The notes under the pieces: model-generated
Database searches by the model: none
The model's input: the letters and a program-made list of their open reading frames with translations, nothing else
What the model was told of the DNA's origin: nothing
Assembly: GCA_900752435.1 (NCBI GenBank)
Contig: CAADVD010000033.1
Coordinates: forward strand, 62,001-126,000
Length of the DNA stretch: 64,000 nucleotides
Reading direction: 5' to 3'
Source of the DNA: Oscillospiraceae bacterium
Lineage (GTDB): Bacteria > Bacillota > Clostridia > Oscillospirales > Ruminococcaceae
Position numbers and translations under genes: made by a program
Shown: piece by piece, positions 7,629 to 15,915 of the stretch
How positions within the stretch are numbered: position 1 is the first letter of the stretch
Layout: every line of letters begins with the position of its first letter

Positions 7629-7751
7629 ATAAAGAGCGAAAATCGCGCAGTTATCTGGATTACAAAAAAGTTCACCCCAAACAATTGTAAATAATAAACA
7701 AAATATTGTTTTAAATTTTTAAAAATTCTACACATGAATTTTGCAAAAAAC

Positions 7752-7780
7752 TTGCAAACACCCAATTCATATGGTATTAT
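7752..7780 (+). promoter_or_regulatory. Promoter of the ribosomal superoperon
   Basis: TTGCAA (7752-7757), 17-nt spacer, TATTAT (7775-7780). It is the best promoter match ahead of rpsJ and would give a leader of ~305 nt. Confidence 0.6.
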
Positions 7781-7787
7781 ATTACTT

Positions 7788-8094
7788 GCGTGACTGCAAC
7801 AGATATGCGTTGAAGCGAAAGGTTGCTACATGTATATGTAGGTTTTTTCGTGGAGTATGTCCGATTTTAAACCGGGCGACCAATTTAGAACATTGTCTTG
7901 CGACCAGCAATATCCCTGCGTGAATTCCTGTGTTTTTCGCAGATGTGATTGCAACGACGTGGCGAGAGTTTGCCTACCCCGGAAAAACTGTGCGTTTTTT
8001 CGGCGTTTTTCTTGTAAAGGGATGAAACACACGGCGGCGTGTTCCGAATTTGAGTCGAACCCCCTATTATTGATGCTTTAAGGAGGCGACGACA
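7788..8094 (+). promoter_or_regulatory. S10-operon leader with two terminator-like hairpins
   Basis: The 300-nt untranslated region before rpsJ contains CTACAT-GTAT-ATGTAG followed by GTTTTTT (7826-7848) and CCGGAAAAAC / GTTTTTTCGG followed by CGTTTTT (7979-8010). Both look like intrinsic terminators, so the leader may attenuate ribosomal protein transcription. I could not match it to a named leader family by eye. Short open frames here lack ribosome binding sites and look non-coding. Confidence 0.5.
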
Positions 8095-8406
8095 GTGGCA
8101 GTCAAAGAAAAAATCAGAATCAAATTGAAAAGTTATGACCACTCCCTGATCGATGCAGCAGCGGTGAAAATTGTGGAAACCGCAAAAAGAACGGGCGCAA
8201 GCGTTTCCGGCCCGATCCCGCTCCCGACTCAGAAAGAAATCGTAACCATTCTCCGCGCTGTACACAAATACAAAGACAGCCGTGAACAATTTGAGATGAG
8301 AACTCACAAAAGACTCATCGACATCCTCAGACCGTCCAACAAGACAATTGAGGCTTTGCAGGGTCTGGAACTTCCTGCTGGTGTAGACTTGGAAATCAAA
8401 CTTTAA
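8095..8406 (+). CDS. rpsJ: 30S ribosomal protein S10
   Basis: First gene of the S10-spc-alpha superoperon. 103 residues; contains the S10 hallmark GPIPLPT and REQFEMRTHKRLIDI. Starts at GTG 8095 with AGGAGG 8 nt upstream. S10 is part of the 30S head and also the NusE antitermination factor. A 96-nt gap follows before rplC. Confidence 0.97.
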   Translation: MAVKEKIRIKLKSYDHSLIDAAAVKIVETAKRTGASVSGPIPLPTQKEIVTILRAVHKYKDSREQFEMRTHKRLIDILRPSNKTIEALQGLELPAGVDLEIKL

Positions 8407-8502
8407 TTTGATTTCACAAATTGAATGGATTCGATTTGACAGTTCACACGAACAGGTCATGTTGGCCAAAAACCAACCAATAACCTATAAGGAGGTAGCA
8501 CT

Positions 8503-9159
8503 ATGAAAAATGCTATTATCGGAAAGAAAATTGGGATGACCCAGATTTTCGATGAAACTGGAAAAGTAATTCCTGTAACTGTAGTAGAAGCTGGCCCGTG
8601 TGTTGTGGTTCAGAAAAAAACCGTGGAAAACGACGGCTACAACGCTTTGCAGGTAGGCTTCGGCGATGTGAAACCGAAGAGAGCTGGCAAACACTCTCAG
8701 GGTCTCAACAAACCGATGCAGGGTCACTTCGCAAAAGCGGACGTTGCTCCGAAGAAAACCCTGAAAGAATTCAAATTTGACGACTGCGATGCGCTGAATG
8801 TCGGCGACATCATCAAAGCAGACGTGTTCGCGGCAGGCGACGCGGTTGACGTAACCGGCACCAGCAAAGGTAAAGGTTATGCGGGTACCATCAAACGCTA
8901 CAACGGTCACCGCTTGAAAGAAACCCACGGTACCGGTCCGGTACATCGTCATGCAGGCTCTATGGGTGCTTGCTCCGACCCGTCCAGAATCTTCAAAGGC
9001 AAGAAAATGCCGGGTCACATGGGTGCTGAAACGGTTACAGTTCAGAATTTGGAAGTTGTAAAAGTAGATGCAGAAAACAATCTCATCGCACTGAAGGGCG
9101 CTATCCCGGGACCGAAAAACGGCATCGTGACCATCGCCACCAGTGTGAAGAAAGCTTAA
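8503..9159 (+). CDS. rplC: 50S ribosomal protein L3
   Basis: 218 residues. Binds the 3' domain of 23S rRNA near the peptidyl transferase centre. The L3 signature region GTSKGKGYAGTIKRYN and the extended loop KKMPGHMGAETVTVQNL are present. ATG 8503 follows AAGGAGG. Its stop lies 17 nt before the rplD start. Confidence 0.97.
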   Translation: MKNAIIGKKIGMTQIFDETGKVIPVTVVEAGPCVVVQKKTVENDGYNALQVGFGDVKPKRAGKHSQGLNKPMQGHFAKADVAPKKTLKEFKFDDCDALNVGDIIKADVFAAGDAVDVTGTSKGKGYAGTIKRYNGHRLKETHGTGPVHRHAGSMGACSDPSRIFKGKKMPGHMGAETVTVQNLEVVKVDAENNLIALKGAIPGPKNGIVTIATSVKKA

Positions 9160-9176
9160 TGGAAGGAGGAAGCAAT

Positions 9177-9800
9177 ATGCCAAAAGTACAAGTTGTTGAT
9201 ATGAACGGAGCTAAAGTAAACGAAATTGAGCTCTCTGACAGCGTGTTCGGCCTTGAGCCAAACGAAGTTGTCATGCATGCGGCTGTTGTGAACTACCTTG
9301 CTAACCAACGTCAAGGTACACAATCTACCTTAACCCGTACAGAAGTTAGAGGCGGCGGCCGTAAACCTTGGAGACAAAAAGGAACTGGTCATGCGAGACA
9401 GGGTTCCATCCGTGCTCCGCAATGGCGTCACGGTGGTGTGGCTCTCGGCCCGAAACCGCGTGATTACAGCTACTCCCTGAACAAAAAAGTAAAACGTCTG
9501 GCTCTGAAATCCGCTCTGTCCAGCAAAGTGGTGGACAGCACACTCATCGTGGTGGATTCTCTGACTCTGGACTCCTACAAAACCAAAGCGGTTGTAAACA
9601 CCCTGAAAGCACTGGGTGCTGACAAAAAAGCGCTGATTGTCATGCCGGAAGTTGACAAGAAAGTCATCAAATCCGCAAACAACATCCCGGGCGTGAAGAC
9701 AACCTTGGTTAACACCTTGAATGTATACGACATTCTGAATCACGACAACATGGTTGTGACTGTGGATGCCGTCAAGAAGATTGAGGAGGTGTACGCATAA
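9177..9800 (+). CDS. rplD: 50S ribosomal protein L4
   Basis: 207 residues starting MPKVQVVDMNG. The start is ATG 9177; an in-frame ATG at 9159 would include the AGGAGG ribosome binding site in the protein. The conserved loop RTEVRGGGRKPWRQKGTGHA reaches the exit tunnel. In E. coli L4 represses this operon through the leader; whether the structured leader here responds to L4 is unknown. Overlaps rplW by one nucleotide. Confidence 0.96.
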   Translation: MPKVQVVDMNGAKVNEIELSDSVFGLEPNEVVMHAAVVNYLANQRQGTQSTLTRTEVRGGGRKPWRQKGTGHARQGSIRAPQWRHGGVALGPKPRDYSYSLNKKVKRLALKSALSSKVVDSTLIVVDSLTLDSYKTKAVVNTLKALGADKKALIVMPEVDKKVIKSANNIPGVKTTLVNTLNVYDILNHDNMVVTVDAVKKIEEVYA

Positions 9801-10096
9801 TGAATAAAGTTGCACAAGACATTATCATTAAGCCGATCATCACGGAAAGATCCATGGAAGGCCTTGGGTTAAAAAAATACACCTTCAAAGTTGCGAAAAA
9901 TGCCAACAAAGTGGAAATCGCACAGGCAGTTGAAGCTCTGTTCGACGTAAAAGTGGCGAAAGTCAACACGATGAACGTTCGCGGCCGCTTCAAAAGAATG
10001 GGCCGTGCAGAAGGCTACAAACCGAACTGGAAAAAAGCGATCGTCACCTTGACCGAAGAATCCAAAACCATCGAGTTTTTTGAAGGTATGCTGTAA
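9800..10096 (+). CDS. rplW: 50S ribosomal protein L23
   Basis: 98 residues, with ITERSMEGLGLKKYTF typical of L23. It lines the tunnel exit and docks trigger factor and SRP. ATG overlaps the rplD stop (TAATG), indicating translational coupling. The 121 nt before rplB hold two short stems (10109-10122 and 10168-10187). Confidence 0.96.
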   Translation: MNKVAQDIIIKPIITERSMEGLGLKKYTFKVAKNANKVEIAQAVEALFDVKVAKVNTMNVRGRFKRMGRAEGYKPNWKKAIVTLTEESKTIEFFEGML

Positions 10097-10167
10097 GCCG
10101 ATTGTCCGCCGATTGGCGGGATAAAACGCTTGCATTTGGGAGGAGATTTCCTCTCAGGTGATGTATG

Positions 10168-10187
10168 AGGAGCCGGGAGGCTTCTCG
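10168..10187 (+). promoter_or_regulatory. Stem-loop in rplW-rplB gap
   Basis: GAGGAGCC-GGGA-GGCTTCTC forms a hairpin just before rplB (one G-U pair). No T run follows, so it is more likely an mRNA processing or translational element than a terminator. Confidence 0.4.
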
Positions 10188-10217
10188 CTAAACCGAATTT
10201 AAGGAGAGTGAACCGTA

Positions 10218-11051
10218 ATGGCTATCAAGTCTTACAAACCGACAACCGCTTCCAGACGTCAGATGACCGTCACCGATTACAGCGGTTTGTCCAAAGTCGC
10301 TCCTGAAAAAAGTCTTTTGGAACCCTTAAAGAAAAATTCAGGACGCAACAGCTACGGTAGAATCACCGTTCGTCATCGCGGCGGCGGAAACAGAACCAAA
10401 TACCGTGTGATCGATTTCAAAAGAGATAAAGTTGGCATGAATGCGAACGTTTTAACTCTGGAATATGACCCGAACCGTTCCGCTCACATTGCACTCGTGC
10501 AGTATGAAGACGGCGAAAAGAGATACATCCTTGCTCCGAACGATCTGAAGGTCGGCGACGTGGTTCGTTCCGGCGCAGATGCGGACATCAAGCCGGGCAA
10601 CGCTCTGCCGATGACTGCAATTCCGGTCGGTACTTTCATCCACAACGTGGAACTGTATCCGGGCAAAGGTGCTCAGCTCGTTCGTGCGGCTGGCAACATG
10701 GCTCAGCTGATGGCAAAAGAAGGCGCTTACGCGCTGGTTCGTCTGCCTTCCGGTGAGCTGCGTAAAGTATCCGTAAACTGCATGGCAACCATCGGTCAGG
10801 TTGGCAACATCGACCATGAAAACGTCAACATCGGTAAAGCCGGTAAAAAACGTCACATGGGCTGGAGACCGACTGTTCGTGGTTCCGTTATGAACCCTTG
10901 CGATCACCCGCATGGTGGTGGTGAAGGTAAATCGCCTGTCGGCCGTCCGGGACCTGTTACTCCTTGGGGTAAACCGACCTTGGGTTACAAAACTCGTGCG
11001 AAACATCATCGCTCCGACAAATTTATCGTAAGACGCAGAAACGCGAAGTAG
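10218..11051 (+). CDS. rplB: 50S ribosomal protein L2
   Basis: 277 residues, one of the most conserved ribosomal proteins, near the peptidyl transferase centre. The C-terminal signature HPHGGGEGKSPVGRPGPVTP contains the functionally important His. ATG 10218 follows AAGGAG. Followed after 21 nt by rpsS. Confidence 0.98.
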   Translation: MAIKSYKPTTASRRQMTVTDYSGLSKVAPEKSLLEPLKKNSGRNSYGRITVRHRGGGNRTKYRVIDFKRDKVGMNANVLTLEYDPNRSAHIALVQYEDGEKRYILAPNDLKVGDVVRSGADADIKPGNALPMTAIPVGTFIHNVELYPGKGAQLVRAAGNMAQLMAKEGAYALVRLPSGELRKVSVNCMATIGQVGNIDHENVNIGKAGKKRHMGWRPTVRGSVMNPCDHPHGGGEGKSPVGRPGPVTPWGKPTLGYKTRAKHHRSDKFIVRRRNAK

Positions 11052-11072
11052 TTGAAAGGAGGCAGATGAATC

Positions 11073-11357
11073 ATGGGTAGAAGCATTAAAAAAGGACCTT
11101 TCGTACAGCCGGTCCTGTTGAAGAGAGTCATGGCTATGAACGAAGCGGGCGAGAAGAAAGTTCTCAAAACCTGGAGCCGCGCATCCACAATCTTCCCGGA
11201 TTTCGTTGGTCATACATTTGCCGTTCACGATGGACGCAAACATGTGCCGGTTTATGTAACCGAAGATATGGTTGGTCACAAGCTGGGCGAATTCGCTCCG
11301 ACCAGAACCTACAAAGGACATGCCGGATCAAAAACTACAAATAATGGTAAGAAATAG
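11073..11357 (+). CDS. rpsS: 30S ribosomal protein S19
   Basis: 94 residues with the typical MGRSIKKGPFV start and the signature VTEDMVGHKLGEFAPTRTYK. Binds 16S rRNA in the 30S head with S13. Strong GGAGG upstream; 19 nt to rplV. Confidence 0.97.
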   Translation: MGRSIKKGPFVQPVLLKRVMAMNEAGEKKVLKTWSRASTIFPDFVGHTFAVHDGRKHVPVYVTEDMVGHKLGEFAPTRTYKGHAGSKTTNNGKK

Positions 11358-11376
11358 GCCGGAAGGAGGATTTTAA

Positions 11377-11712
11377 ATGGAAGCAAAAGCACATTTAAGA
11401 TATGTCCGCATTGCTCCGCGCAAAGTGCAGATCGTGCTCGATCTGATCCGCGGTAAAGACGTAAAATTGGCGATGGCTATCTTAAAACAAACACCAAAGG
11501 CTGCCAGCGAGCACCTTGAAAAACTTCTGAAATCGGCCATTGCAAACGCAGAAAACAATCACGGTATGGATGCAAACAATCTGTACGTTGCTGAATGTTT
11601 CGTATGTCCTGGTCCTATTCTGAAGAGAATCAGACCGAGAGCACAGGGCCGTGCATTCCGTGTTCTGAAAAGAACATCCCACATCACAATCGTACTCAAA
11701 GAAAAAGAATAG
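11377..11712 (+). CDS. rplV: 50S ribosomal protein L22
   Basis: 111 residues; RIAPRKVQIVLDLIRGK is the L22 hallmark, and the C-terminal RPRAQGRAF part forms the hairpin that lines the exit tunnel near the macrolide site. ATG 11377 follows AAGGAGG. 19 nt before rpsC. Confidence 0.97.
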   Translation: MEAKAHLRYVRIAPRKVQIVLDLIRGKDVKLAMAILKQTPKAASEHLEKLLKSAIANAENNHGMDANNLYVAECFVCPGPILKRIRPRAQGRAFRVLKRTSHITIVLKEKE

Positions 11713-11731
11713 CTGAAAGAGGAGGTAAACT

Positions 11732-12445
11732 ATGGGACAGAAAGTAAACCCACATGGCTTAAGAGTGGGCGTTATTAAAGATTGGGATTCCCGCTGGTTT
11801 GCGAAAGACAACGCTTTCGGCGACACTTTGGTGGAAGACTACAAAGTACGTAAGTTCTTGAAAAAGACCTTATATGCAGCCGGCGTTCCGCGCATCGAAA
11901 TCGAACGCGATGCCGTAAGAGTTCGCATCCACATCCACTGCGCAAAACCGGGTCTTGTGATCGGTAAAGGCGGAGCGGAAATCGAAAAACTCAAAAAACA
12001 GTTAGAGGCTATGCTGGGCGGAAACAAACAGGTTGTTGTCAACATCGTTGAAGTCAAACAGCCGGATCTCTCCGCTACCTTGGTTGCAGAAAACATTGCT
12101 TCTCAGCTGGAAAGACGTGTTTCTTTCAGAAGAGCGATGAAACAGTGCATTGGCCGTACCATGAGATTGGGCGCTAAGGGGATCAAAACTCGCGTTTCCG
12201 GTCGTTTGGGCGGTGCTGAAATCGCAAGAAGCGAAGATTACCACGAAGGCACCATTCCGCTGCAGACCTTGCGTGCGGACATCGACTATGGCTTTGCGGA
12301 AGCAAATACCACCTACGGTAAAATCGGCGTAAAAGTCTGGATTTACAAAGGCGAAGTTTTGAAGGGCGAAGTGCCGACGGCTCCGAAAGCAGAAGCTCCG
12401 AGAAACAATCGCAGAAGACCTCGCAGGGAAGGAGCAAGTAAATAA
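11732..12445 (+). CDS. rpsC: 30S ribosomal protein S3
   Basis: 237 residues. The type II KH RNA-binding domain is visible around GLVIGKGGAEIEKLK, and the C-terminal domain ends in a basic Arg/Pro/Asn-rich tail. S3 lies at the mRNA entry channel. The stop overlaps the rplP start by one nucleotide. Confidence 0.97.
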   Translation: MGQKVNPHGLRVGVIKDWDSRWFAKDNAFGDTLVEDYKVRKFLKKTLYAAGVPRIEIERDAVRVRIHIHCAKPGLVIGKGGAEIEKLKKQLEAMLGGNKQVVVNIVEVKQPDLSATLVAENIASQLERRVSFRRAMKQCIGRTMRLGAKGIKTRVSGRLGGAEIARSEDYHEGTIPLQTLRADIDYGFAEANTTYGKIGVKVWIYKGEVLKGEVPTAPKAEAPRNNRRRPRREGASK

Positions 12446-12870
12446 TGTTATTACCAAAACGCGTAAAGTTCCGTCGTCAGCAGCGCGGCAGAATGAAAGG
12501 GAAAGCAACTCGCGGCAACTTTGTCAGCCACGGCGAGTATGGCATCCAGGCTTTGGAACCGGCATGGATTACTTCCAACCAGATCGAGGCAGCTCGTATC
12601 GCTATGACCCGTTACATCAAACGTGGCGGTCAGGTATGGATTAAAATTTTCCCAGATAAACCGGTTACCAAACAGCCGGCCGAAACTCGAATGGGTAAAG
12701 GTAAAGGTTCTCCGGAATACTGGGTAGCAGTTGTTAAACCAGGCAGAGTTTTGTTTGAAATCGCTGGTGTTTCCGAAGAAACCGCAAAAGAGGCGATGAG
12801 ACTGGCAATGCACAAGCTTCCAATTAAATGTAAGTTTGTAACTAAGGAAGAAACAGGTGGTGAGCAATAA
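12445..12870 (+). CDS. rplP: 50S ribosomal protein L16
   Basis: 141 residues, starting MLLPKRVKFRRQQRGRMKG as is characteristic. L16 organises the A-site tRNA region of 23S rRNA. Coupled by TAATG overlaps to rpsC before it and rpmC after it. Confidence 0.97.
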   Translation: MLLPKRVKFRRQQRGRMKGKATRGNFVSHGEYGIQALEPAWITSNQIEAARIAMTRYIKRGGQVWIKIFPDKPVTKQPAETRMGKGKGSPEYWVAVVKPGRVLFEIAGVSEETAKEAMRLAMHKLPIKCKFVTKEETGGEQ

Positions 12871-13070
12871 TGAAAGCTAAAGAAGTAAGAGATATGTCAC
12901 TTGTTGAATTGAATCAGAAACTGAGCGATTTAAAAGCTGAACTTTTTAACCTTCGCTTCCAACTTGCAGTCAATCAGCTCGATAACCCGATGCGCATCAA
13001 AGCAGTCAAAAAGGATATTGCTCGCATTCATACCGTTATCCGCGAGACTGAATTGAAAGAGCAACACTAA
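12870..13070 (+). CDS. rpmC: 50S ribosomal protein L29
   Basis: 66 residues, a short alpha-helical protein at the tunnel exit beside L23. Contains the pattern LKAELFNLRFQLAVNQL. The start overlaps the rplP stop. Confidence 0.96.
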   Translation: MKAKEVRDMSLVELNQKLSDLKAELFNLRFQLAVNQLDNPMRIKAVKKDIARIHTVIRETELKEQH

Positions 13071-13091
13071 AGGAAGGGAGATTTTTAAGCT

Positions 13092-13349
13092 ATGAGCGAA
13101 AGAAACCTCAGAAAAACTAGGGTTGGCACCGTTGTAAGTGATAAAATGGATAAAACCGTAGTGGTTTCCATTGCTGACAACGTGAAACATCCCCTTTACA
13201 AAAAAATCATCAAACGCACCATTAAGCTGAAAGCACACGACGAACAGAATCAGTGCGGCATCGGCGACAAAGTGCTTGTGATGGAAACTCGTCCGATTTC
13301 CAAAGACAAACGTTGGAGAGTCGTTGAAATTATCGAAAAAGCGAAATAA
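13092..13349 (+). CDS. rpsQ: 30S ribosomal protein S17
   Basis: 85 residues, OB fold, with GTVVSDKMDKTVVVSI and GDKVLVMETRPISKDKRWR typical of S17. ATG 13092 follows AAGGAAGGGAG. 48 nt to rplN. Confidence 0.97.
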   Translation: MSERNLRKTRVGTVVSDKMDKTVVVSIADNVKHPLYKKIIKRTIKLKAHDEQNQCGIGDKVLVMETRPISKDKRWRVVEIIEKAK

Positions 13350-13397
13350 TCTTTTTCGTCCAGATATTTTTGTTCATGCCGAAAGGAGGAACGCACT

Positions 13398-13766
13398 GTG
13401 ATACAGATGCAAACTTACCTGAAGGTGGCCGACAACACTGGTGCAAAAGAACTCATGTGCATCCGCGTGTTGGGCGGTTCCCGCAGAAGGTACGCTAACA
13501 TTGGCGACGTCGTGGTTGCTTCCGTGAAAAAAGCAGCTCCGGGCGGCGTTGTGAAAAAAGGCGATGTTGTGAAAGCAGTAATCGTTCGTTCAGCAAAAGG
13601 TTTACGCCGTGAGGATGGTTCTTACATCCGCTTCGACGAAAACGCTGCTGTTATTATTAGAGAAGATAAAAACCCGAGAGGCACTCGTATCTTTGGGCCA
13701 GTAGCCAGAGAACTTCGTGACAAAGAATACATGAAGATTTTATCTCTTGCTCCTGAAGTGCTTTAA
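13398..13766 (+). CDS. rplN: 50S ribosomal protein L14
   Basis: 122 residues, first gene of the spc part. MIQMQTYLKVADNTGAKE is the conserved N-terminus. It begins with GTG 13398, well placed behind AAAGGAGG. L14 contributes to the intersubunit bridge and factor binding. Confidence 0.97.
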   Translation: MIQMQTYLKVADNTGAKELMCIRVLGGSRRRYANIGDVVVASVKKAAPGGVVKKGDVVKAVIVRSAKGLRREDGSYIRFDENAAVIIREDKNPRGTRIFGPVARELRDKEYMKILSLAPEVL

Positions 13767-13783
13767 TGGGAGGTGCGATTGAT

Positions 13784-14107
13784 ATGAGTAAGAAATTGCA
13801 CGTAAAAACCGGCGATAAAGTCATGATCATCTCCGGTAAAGATAAAGGCCAAACCGGTAAGGTTTTGGAAGTCAGCCCAAAAGAGGGTAAAGTAATCGTC
13901 GAAGGTCTCAATGTGGTAACCAAACACATGAAACCGAGAAGAATGGGCGAATCCGGCGGCATCGTGAAAGCCGAAGGCGCTCTGTATGCTTGCAAAGTGA
14001 TGCCAGTATGCCCGAAATGCGGCAAGCCGACCCGTGTCGGTCACGTTGTGAAAGACGGCAAAAAAGTACGCGTCTGCAAACATGCAAATTGCGGCGAAAC
14101 ATTCTAA
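13784..14107 (+). CDS. rplX: 50S ribosomal protein L24 (zinc-ribbon form)
   Basis: 107 residues. KOW motif at the N-terminus (KTGDKVMIISGKDKGQTGKV). The start is ATG 13784; an in-frame ATG at 13766 would swallow the GGGAGG site. The C-terminus carries CPKCG and CKHANCG, a plausible zinc ribbon that many bacterial L24 proteins lack. L24 is an assembly initiator of the 50S subunit. Confidence 0.95.
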   Translation: MSKKLHVKTGDKVMIISGKDKGQTGKVLEVSPKEGKVIVEGLNVVTKHMKPRRMGESGGIVKAEGALYACKVMPVCPKCGKPTRVGHVVKDGKKVRVCKHANCGETF

Positions 14108-14123
14108 GTAAGGAGAAGACAGT

Positions 14124-14663
14124 ATGGCAAGATTAAAGGACTACTACAAAACTGAAGTGGCTCCGGCTTTGATGAAAAAGTTTGAGTACAAAAGTGTCAT
14201 GCAGATTCCGAAGCTTGATAAAATCGTCGTAAACGTTGCTTGCGGCGAAGCGGCGAGCAACTCCAAAATGATGGATGCAGTGGTTGGCGACTTGGCAAAA
14301 ATCACCGGTCAGAAACCGGTTATCTGCCGCGCTAGAAAATCCGTTGCAAACTTCAAACTTCGTGAAGGTATGCCAATCGGCGCGAAAGTAACACTTCGTG
14401 ACGAAATGATGTACGAATTCCTGGATCGCTTCTTCAACGTAGCGCTTCCGCGCGTTCGTGACTTCAGAGGAATCAATCCGAACTCGTTCGATGGCCGCGG
14501 CAACTACTCCGTGGGTCTGAAAGAACAGTTGATTTTCCCGGAAATCGAATACGATAAAATCGATAAACTTCGCGGTATGGACATCACGTTCATCACCACA
14601 GCTAAAACAGACGAAGAAGCGCGTGAGCTGTTGAAACTCATGGGCGCTCCGTTCGAAAAGTAA
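14124..14663 (+). CDS. rplE: 50S ribosomal protein L5
   Basis: 179 residues. MQIPKLDKIVVNVACGEA and the loop near FRGINPNSFDGRGNYS are typical. L5 holds 5S rRNA in the central protuberance. AAGGAGA precedes ATG 14124; 15 nt to rpsN. Confidence 0.97.
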   Translation: MARLKDYYKTEVAPALMKKFEYKSVMQIPKLDKIVVNVACGEAASNSKMMDAVVGDLAKITGQKPVICRARKSVANFKLREGMPIGAKVTLRDEMMYEFLDRFFNVALPRVRDFRGINPNSFDGRGNYSVGLKEQLIFPEIEYDKIDKLRGMDITFITTAKTDEEARELLKLMGAPFEK

Positions 14664-14678
14664 GGGAGGAAATGACAA

Positions 14679-14864
14679 ATGGCTAAAAAGTCTATGATTG
14701 CAAAACAGCAGAGAGAGCCGAAGTTTTCTACCCGTGCGTACAACAGATGCAAAATCTGTGGCAGACCCCATGCCTATCTCAGAAAATATGGCATCTGCCG
14801 TATTTGTTTTAGAGAACTTGCTTACAAAGGACAAATTCCTGGTGTGAAAAAAGCTAGCTGGTAA
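14679..14864 (+). CDS. rpsN: 30S ribosomal protein S14, type Z
   Basis: 61 residues, the short zinc-binding form. Cys24, Cys27, Cys40 and Cys43 (CKICGRP and CRICF) form the zinc site, so this is the C+ paralogue used when zinc is available. ATG 14679 follows GGGAGG. Confidence 0.97.
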   Translation: MAKKSMIAKQQREPKFSTRAYNRCKICGRPHAYLRKYGICRICFRELAYKGQIPGVKKASW

Positions 14865-14869
14865 AACTG

Positions 14870-14902
14870 GGTCGTGATCCTTGGCTGCACCAGCCAAGAC
14901 CC
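14870..14902 (+). promoter_or_regulatory. Stem-loop between rpsN and rpsH
   Basis: CTTGGCTG-CAC-CAGCCAAG forms a perfect 8-bp stem, extended across a bulge by GGGT and ACCC. No T run follows. S8 regulates the spc operon by binding mRNA in E. coli; a similar role here is only a guess. Confidence 0.45.
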
Positions 14903-14936
14903 AAAGTTATCCAGCGTGAGTAAAGGAGGTTGACTC

Positions 14937-15335
14937 ATGCAAATCACCGATACTATTGCTGATATGCTGACCAGAATCCGCAACGCGAATTCTGCAAAAC
15001 ACGATACCGTTGATGTGCCTGCTTCCAACATGAAGAAAGCAATCGCACAGATCCTCGTGGACGAGGGCTATGTAAAGTCCTTCCAGGTGATCGACGACGG
15101 TAAACAGGGTATCATCCGTATCACCCTGAAATACGGAGAAAACAAATCACAGGTAATCACTGGACTCCGCAGAGTATCCAAACCGGGCTTGCGCATTTAT
15201 TCAAGCTGCGAAGACATGCCGAAGGTTATGAAAGGCCTTGGTATTGCCATCGTTTCTACATCCAAAGGCGTTATGACCGACTTGAATGCACGCAAACAAA
15301 ACGTTGGCGGCGAAGTTCTGGCATTTATCTGGTAA
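14937..15335 (+). CDS. rpsH: 30S ribosomal protein S8
   Basis: 132 residues. ITDTIADMLTRIRNANSAKH at the N-terminus and STSKGVMTDLNARKQNVGGE near the C-terminus are the family signature. S8 binds helix 21 of 16S rRNA. AAAGGAGG precedes ATG 14937. Confidence 0.97.
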   Translation: MQITDTIADMLTRIRNANSAKHDTVDVPASNMKKAIAQILVDEGYVKSFQVIDDGKQGIIRITLKYGENKSQVITGLRRVSKPGLRIYSSCEDMPKVMKGLGIAIVSTSKGVMTDLNARKQNVGGEVLAFIW

Positions 15336-15350
15336 CAAAGGAGGGGCACT

Positions 15351-15896
15351 ATGTCACGAATCGGCAGAAAACCAATTGATGTTCCCTCTGGAGTCGAAGT
15401 GAAAATCGACGGCCATCACATCACTGTGAAAGGCCCGAAGGGAACGCTCGAACAGGACGTTCACAAAGATATGATCGTTACGCTGGAAGGCAATGTGATC
15501 CACGTTGCTCGTCCGAGCGAAGATAAACTGCACAAATCTCTCCATGGCTTGACCAGATCTCTGGTTCACAACATGGTGGTTGGTGTATCCGAAGGCTTCA
15601 AAAAGGAGCTTGAAATCCAGGGCGTCGGTTACCGTTGCCAGAAACAGGGCAAAAACCTGGTTATGAACCTCGGTTATTCCCATCAGGTAATCGTACCGGA
15701 AATCGATGGCATCACCATTGACGTTCCGGCTCCGACCAAAATTGTCATCAATGGTCCGGACAAACAGAAAGTCGGCCAGTTTGCAGCGGAAGTCCGCGAA
15801 AAACGTCCGCCGGAACCATACAAAGGCAAGGGTATTCGTTACGTTGGCGAATATGTACAGCGTAAAGAAGGTAAAGCTGGTAAAGGCAGCAAATAA
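15351..15896 (+). CDS. rplF: 50S ribosomal protein L6
   Basis: 181 residues, two repeated L6 folds. Starts MSRIGRKPIDVPSGV and ends with the conserved PEPYKGKGIRYVGEYVQRKEGK. Located near the sarcin-ricin loop. 19 nt before rplR. Confidence 0.97.
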   Translation: MSRIGRKPIDVPSGVEVKIDGHHITVKGPKGTLEQDVHKDMIVTLEGNVIHVARPSEDKLHKSLHGLTRSLVHNMVVGVSEGFKKELEIQGVGYRCQKQGKNLVMNLGYSHQVIVPEIDGITIDVPAPTKIVINGPDKQKVGQFAAEVREKRPPEPYKGKGIRYVGEYVQRKEGKAGKGSK

Positions 15897-15915
15897 GTAA
15901 AGGAGTGACAAACAA

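Noticed and set aside
7741..8081. Two short frames in the S10 leader
   Set aside because: No ribosome binding sites, unusual composition, and they lie across the promoter and hairpins; best read as untranslated leader.
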